Translations under genes and position numbers: made by a program
The notes under the pieces: model-generated
Seen by the model: only the letters and a program-made list of their open reading frames with translations
Databases searched by the model: none
What the model was told of the DNA's origin: nothing
Shown: in pieces, positions 5,288 to 8,215 of the stretch
Layout of the letters: each line of letters starts with the position of its first letter
Position numbering within the stretch: position 1 is the stretch's first letter
Assembly (NCBI GenBank): GCA_038234045.1
Contig: JBBSUX010000159.1
Location: 1-8,215, forward strand
Reading direction: 5' to 3'
Length of the DNA: 8,215 bases
Source of the DNA: JBBSUX01 sp038234045
GTDB lineage: Bacteria; Pseudomonadota; Gammaproteobacteria; Burkholderiales; Burkholderiaceae_C

Positions 5288-8215
5288 TTGAACCAGCCCA
5301 CCCCCGACGACACAGCTGCAGCCGAGCAACAAGACCAGGGGCGCCACCTGGCGCGCGCGCTGCGCGAACAACGCATCGCGATCCGCGGTGCGCGTACACA
5401 CAACCTTAAAAACATCGACCTCGACATCCCGCGCAACCAGCTGGTGGTGATCACCGGGTTGTCGGGCTCAGGCAAATCGAGCCTGGCTTTCGATACGCTT
5501 TATGCGGAAGGTCAGCGGCGCTACGTCGAAAGCCTTTCGGCCTATGCACGGCAGTTCCTGCAGTTGATGGACAAGCCGGACGTGGATGTGATCGAGGGGC
5601 TGTCGCCCGCCATCAGCATCGAGCAAAAGGCCACCAGCCACAACCCCCGCAGCACCGTAGGAACCGTGACCGAGATCCACGATTACCTGCGCTTGTTGTT
5701 CGCCCGCGCCGGCACGCCGCATTGCCCGGATCATCATGTTCCGCTGCAGTCGCAAACGGTTTCGCAGATGGTCGATGCCGTGTTGGCTCTGCCGGCCGAT
5801 ACCAAACTGATGATCCTTTGCCCGATGGCGCGCGCAAGGAAGGGCGAATTTGCGGATCTGTTCTCCGCCATGCAGGCGCAGGGCTATGTGCGCTTCAGGG
5901 TCGACGGGACCATCTACGAACACGAGAACCTGCCCGCACTGAAAAAGACCGAGAAGCACGATATCGACGTGGTGATCGACCGCATCAGGGTGCGGCCCGA
6001 TCTGCAGCAGCGGCTTGCAGAAAGCTTCGAGGCAGCGCTGCGCGTGGGCGGTACCGAAGGCGGCGGCCGTGTGGTGGCGCTCGAGATCGATTCGGGCAAG
6101 GAGCATCTCTTCAACGCGCGCTTTGCCTGCCCCATCTGCGGCTGGTCGCTTGCCGAACTGGAGCCTCGGCTTTTCTCCTTCAACTCACCGGTGGGTGCCT
6201 GCCCGGCCTGCGACGGGCTCGGCGCGTCTGAAGTTTTCGATCCGCAACGGGTGGTGGCGTTCCCCTCGCTCAGTCTGGCAAGCGGCGCCATCAAGGGCTG
6301 GGACAGCCGTAATGCCTTCTATTTCGGGATGCTGCAAAGCGTGGCATCGCACTACGGCTTCGAGCCGACCACGCCTTTTGAAGAACTCAGCGCCGCGCAA
6401 CAGGCGGCTGTGCTCTATGGCTCGGGCGAGGAGGAGATCCGCTTCAGCTATGCACCCGCGCCTGGCGAAGGCGCGGCGGCCAGCAAAAAACTCAGCAAAC
6501 GGCACCCGTTTGAGGGCGTAATTCCCAACATGCAACGACGCTGGCGGGAAACCGACTCAACCGTCGTGCGCGAGGAGCTTTCGCGCTATCGCAGCACGCA
6601 GACCTGCCCGGAATGCCACGGTGCGCGCTTGCGGATCGAAGCGCGTAATGTGCTGCTGGGAACAGGCGAGCGCGCACTGGCCATCCAGAACGTGAGTGCC
6701 CTCACATTGCGCGAGAGTTGCGACTATTTCCGCACGCTCACACTGCCCGGAGCCAAGGGCGACATCGCCGCGAAGATCGTGAACGAGATCGGTGCGCGTC
6801 TGCAGTTTTTGAACGATGTCGGCCTCAACTACCTGAGCCTGGACCGCAGCGCCGAAACACTATCGGGCGGCGAATCGCAGCGCATCCGGCTGGCTTCACA
6901 GATCGGCTCGGGCCTTACCGGTGTGATGTATGTGCTGGATGAACCCAGCATCGGCTTGCACCAGCGCGACAACGACCGCCTGATCGAAACCCTGCGCCAC
7001 CTGCGCGACATCGGCAACAGCGTGCTGGTGGTCGAGCATGACGAGGACATGATCCGCGCGGCCGATCATGTCGTCGACATGGGCCCTGGCGCCGGCGTGC
7101 ATGGCGGGCGCGTGATGGCGCAGGGCACCTGGCAGGATGTGCAGAGCAACCCGGCCTCGCTCACGGGCCAGTATCTTTCGGGCGAGCGCCGTATCGAAGT
7201 GCCGAAGCACCGCACCCCATGGCTTCCCGTCACCAAAAAGAGCGAAGCCGCGGCAGAAGCGGCCAAGGCCTCCGGGAAGCCGCCAGCCACCAGCGCCGCT
7301 GGCAAGAAGCCGAGCGCCGCCGCTGTGGCCTGGGCGGAGCGGCAAGCGCAACACGAAGCCACGCAGGGGGATTTGCAGGCCCTACGCGTGATCGATGCCA
7401 CTGGCAACAACCTGAAGAACGTGAGCGTGGAGTTTCCGGTAGGGCTGCTGACTTGCGTGACTGGCGTTTCCGGCTCGGGCAAATCCACACTCGTCAACGA
7501 CACGCTCTATGCGGCTGTGGCGCGCCAGCTCTATCGCGCGCACGACGAGCCGGCTCCGCATGCCGATATCGAAGGCATGCAGTATTTCGACAAGGTGATC
7601 AATGTCGACCAGTCGCCCATCGGTCGCACGCCACGCAGCAACCCAGCCACCTACACCGGGCTCTTCACGCCTATCCGCGAGTTGATGGCAGAAGTGCCGA
7701 TGGCGCGCGAGCGCGGCTATGGGCCGGGCCGGTTCTCCTTCAACATCGCCGGCGGCCGCTGCGAGGCCTGCGAGGGCGACGGCATGGTCAAGGTCGAGAT
7801 GCACTTCCTGCCCGACGTGTACGTGCCATGCGATGTCTGCCACGGTGCGCGCTACAACCGCGAAACGCTGGAAGTGCAATACAAGGGCCGCAACATCGCA
7901 CAGGTGTTGTCGATGACGGTAGAGGCAGCCCATGCGTTCTTCAGTGCCGTGCCGACCATCGCGAGAAAGCTGCAGACTTTGCTCGATGTCGGGCTCTCGT
8001 ATCTCACGCTCGGACAAGCCGCCACCACGCTTTCGGGCGGCGAAGCGCAGCGGGTGAAACTGGCGCTCGAACTCTCCAAGCGCGACACCGGCCGCACGCT
8101 CTATGTGCTGGACGAGCCCACCACCGGCCTGCACTTTGCGGACATCGACCTGCTGCTCAAAGTGCTGCATCAGCTGCGTGATGCCGGCAACACCATCGTC
8201 GTGATCGAGCACAAC
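5288..8215 (+). CDS. uvrA: excinuclease ABC subunit UvrA, 3' end cut by window
   Basis: UvrA is the damage-recognition ATPase of nucleotide excision repair. As a dimer it scans DNA, loads UvrB and leaves. The frame is open without interruption for 976 codons and runs off the window at VVIEHN, about 40-50 residues short of the usual end. Landmarks: IRGARTHNLKNIDLDIP (32 onward), Walker A1 GLSGSGKSS (57-65), zinc module Cys281/284/305/308, CPEC (440-443), signature LSGGESQR (525-532), Walker B Asp551-Glu552, Walker A2 GVSGSGKST (726-734), zinc module Cys825/828/848/851, second signature LSGGEAQR (915-922), Walker B Asp942-Glu943. No ATG occurs in frame between the stop at 5231 and the conserved start of the protein. 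TTG at 5288 is the best start, with a weak GAAAAAG ribosome site before it. This gives about 30 extra N-terminal residues. An Ala/Lys-rich insertion of about 50 residues joins the two ATPase halves. Confidence 0.96.
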   Translation, partial: MNQPTPDDTAAAEQQDQGRHLARALREQRIAIRGARTHNLKNIDLDIPRNQLVVITGLSGSGKSSLAFDTLYAEGQRRYVESLSAYARQFLQLMDKPDVDVIEGLSPAISIEQKATSHNPRSTVGTVTEIHDYLRLLFARAGTPHCPDHHVPLQSQTVSQMVDAVLALPADTKLMILCPMARARKGEFADLFSAMQAQGYVRFRVDGTIYEHENLPALKKTEKHDIDVVIDRIRVRPDLQQRLAESFEAALRVGGTEGGGRVVALEIDSGKEHLFNARFACPICGWSLAELEPRLFSFNSPVGACPACDGLGASEVFDPQRVVAFPSLSLASGAIKGWDSRNAFYFGMLQSVASHYGFEPTTPFEELSAAQQAAVLYGSGEEEIRFSYAPAPGEGAAASKKLSKRHPFEGVIPNMQRRWRETDSTVVREELSRYRSTQTCPECHGARLRIEARNVLLGTGERALAIQNVSALTLRESCDYFRTLTLPGAKGDIAAKIVNEIGARLQFLNDVGLNYLSLDRSAETLSGGESQRIRLASQIGSGLTGVMYVLDEPSIGLHQRDNDRLIETLRHLRDIGNSVLVVEHDEDMIRAADHVVDMGPGAGVHGGRVMAQGTWQDVQSNPASLTGQYLSGERRIEVPKHRTPWLPVTKKSEAAAEAAKASGKPPATSAAGKKPSAAAVAWAERQAQHEATQGDLQALRVIDATGNNLKNVSVEFPVGLLTCVTGVSGSGKSTLVNDTLYAAVARQLYRAHDEPAPHADIEGMQYFDKVINVDQSPIGRTPRSNPATYTGLFTPIRELMAEVPMARERGYGPGRFSFNIAGGRCEACEGDGMVKVEMHFLPDVYVPCDVCHGARYNRETLEVQYKGRNIAQVLSMTVEAAHAFFSAVPTIARKLQTLLDVGLSYLTLGQAATTLSGGEAQRVKLALELSKRDTGRTLYVLDEPTTGLHFADIDLLLKVLHQLRDAGNTIVVIEHN
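7220..7372 (+). other. Ala/Lys-rich insertion between the two UvrA ATPase halves
   Basis: After IEVPKHRTP (residues 636-644) E. coli UvrA continues almost directly to its LKLTGARGNNLK stretch. Here about 50 residues intervene (about 645-695), rich in Ala, Lys, Ser, Pro and Gln, before LRVIDATGNNLKNV. The frame is kept and both flanks are conserved. This is an in-frame, low-complexity, probably flexible linker and not a frameshift. Its effect on UvrA is unknown. Confidence 0.75.

Noticed and set aside
5468..6106. 212-codon - strand open frame opposite uvrA
   Set aside because: Antisense to the conserved first half of uvrA, with no motif of its own.
7219..8181. 320-codon + strand open frame overlapping uvrA in another frame
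   Set aside because: Arg/Ala-rich translation of UvrA codons one base out of phase; uvrA itself is uninterrupted there.
7382..8212. 276-codon open frame on the - strand opposite uvrA
   Set aside because: It is a shadow of the conserved UvrA second ATPase half, with no independent protein features.

Overview
The window is an ordinary chromosomal stretch from a GC-rich betaproteobacterium, most likely in the order Burkholderiales. Three things point there: the form of MnmA (a HDHPWLLS-type stretch and a lineage-style insertion in the C-terminal half), an SSB with a long Gly-rich linker ending in DDDIPF, and the neighbourhood ssb / YajR-like MFS transporter / divergent uvrA, which I recall as a familiar Burkholderiales arrangement. 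No tRNA, rRNA, CRISPR array, insertion sequence or phage gene is visible. I found no new multi-gene system.

Layout, left to right. Positions 1-1019 (+) hold the 3' part of mnmA, the tRNA 2-thiouridylase. It converges on a luciferase-like flavin-dependent oxidoreductase (2224-1217, -), with a 197-bp gap that holds only weak dyads. A 151-bp AT-rich spacer with two dyads separates that gene from ssb (2954-2376, -). A 346-bp gene-free stretch lies upstream of ssb and carries a perfect 14-nt palindrome overlapping a possible promoter. Next comes a YajR-like major facilitator transporter (4539-3301, -). Positions 4738-5151 (+) encode only the C-terminal half of a GGDEF domain, best read as a 5'-truncated pseudogene. 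The window ends inside uvrA (5288-8215, +), which seems to start at TTG and lacks only about its last 40-50 codons.

Functionally this is a housekeeping region: tRNA wobble-base thiolation, single-stranded DNA protection and nucleotide excision repair, plus one transporter and one oxidoreductase of unknown substrate. UvrA and SSB both act in DNA repair, but they lie on opposite strands and I see no CTGT-N8-ACAG LexA-type box upstream of either. The points most worth a second look are the GGDEF remnant between uvrA and the transporter, the palindromes at the ssb and uvrA promoter positions, the dyad ahead of the oxidoreductase, and the Ala/Lys-rich insertion between the two ATPase halves of UvrA.
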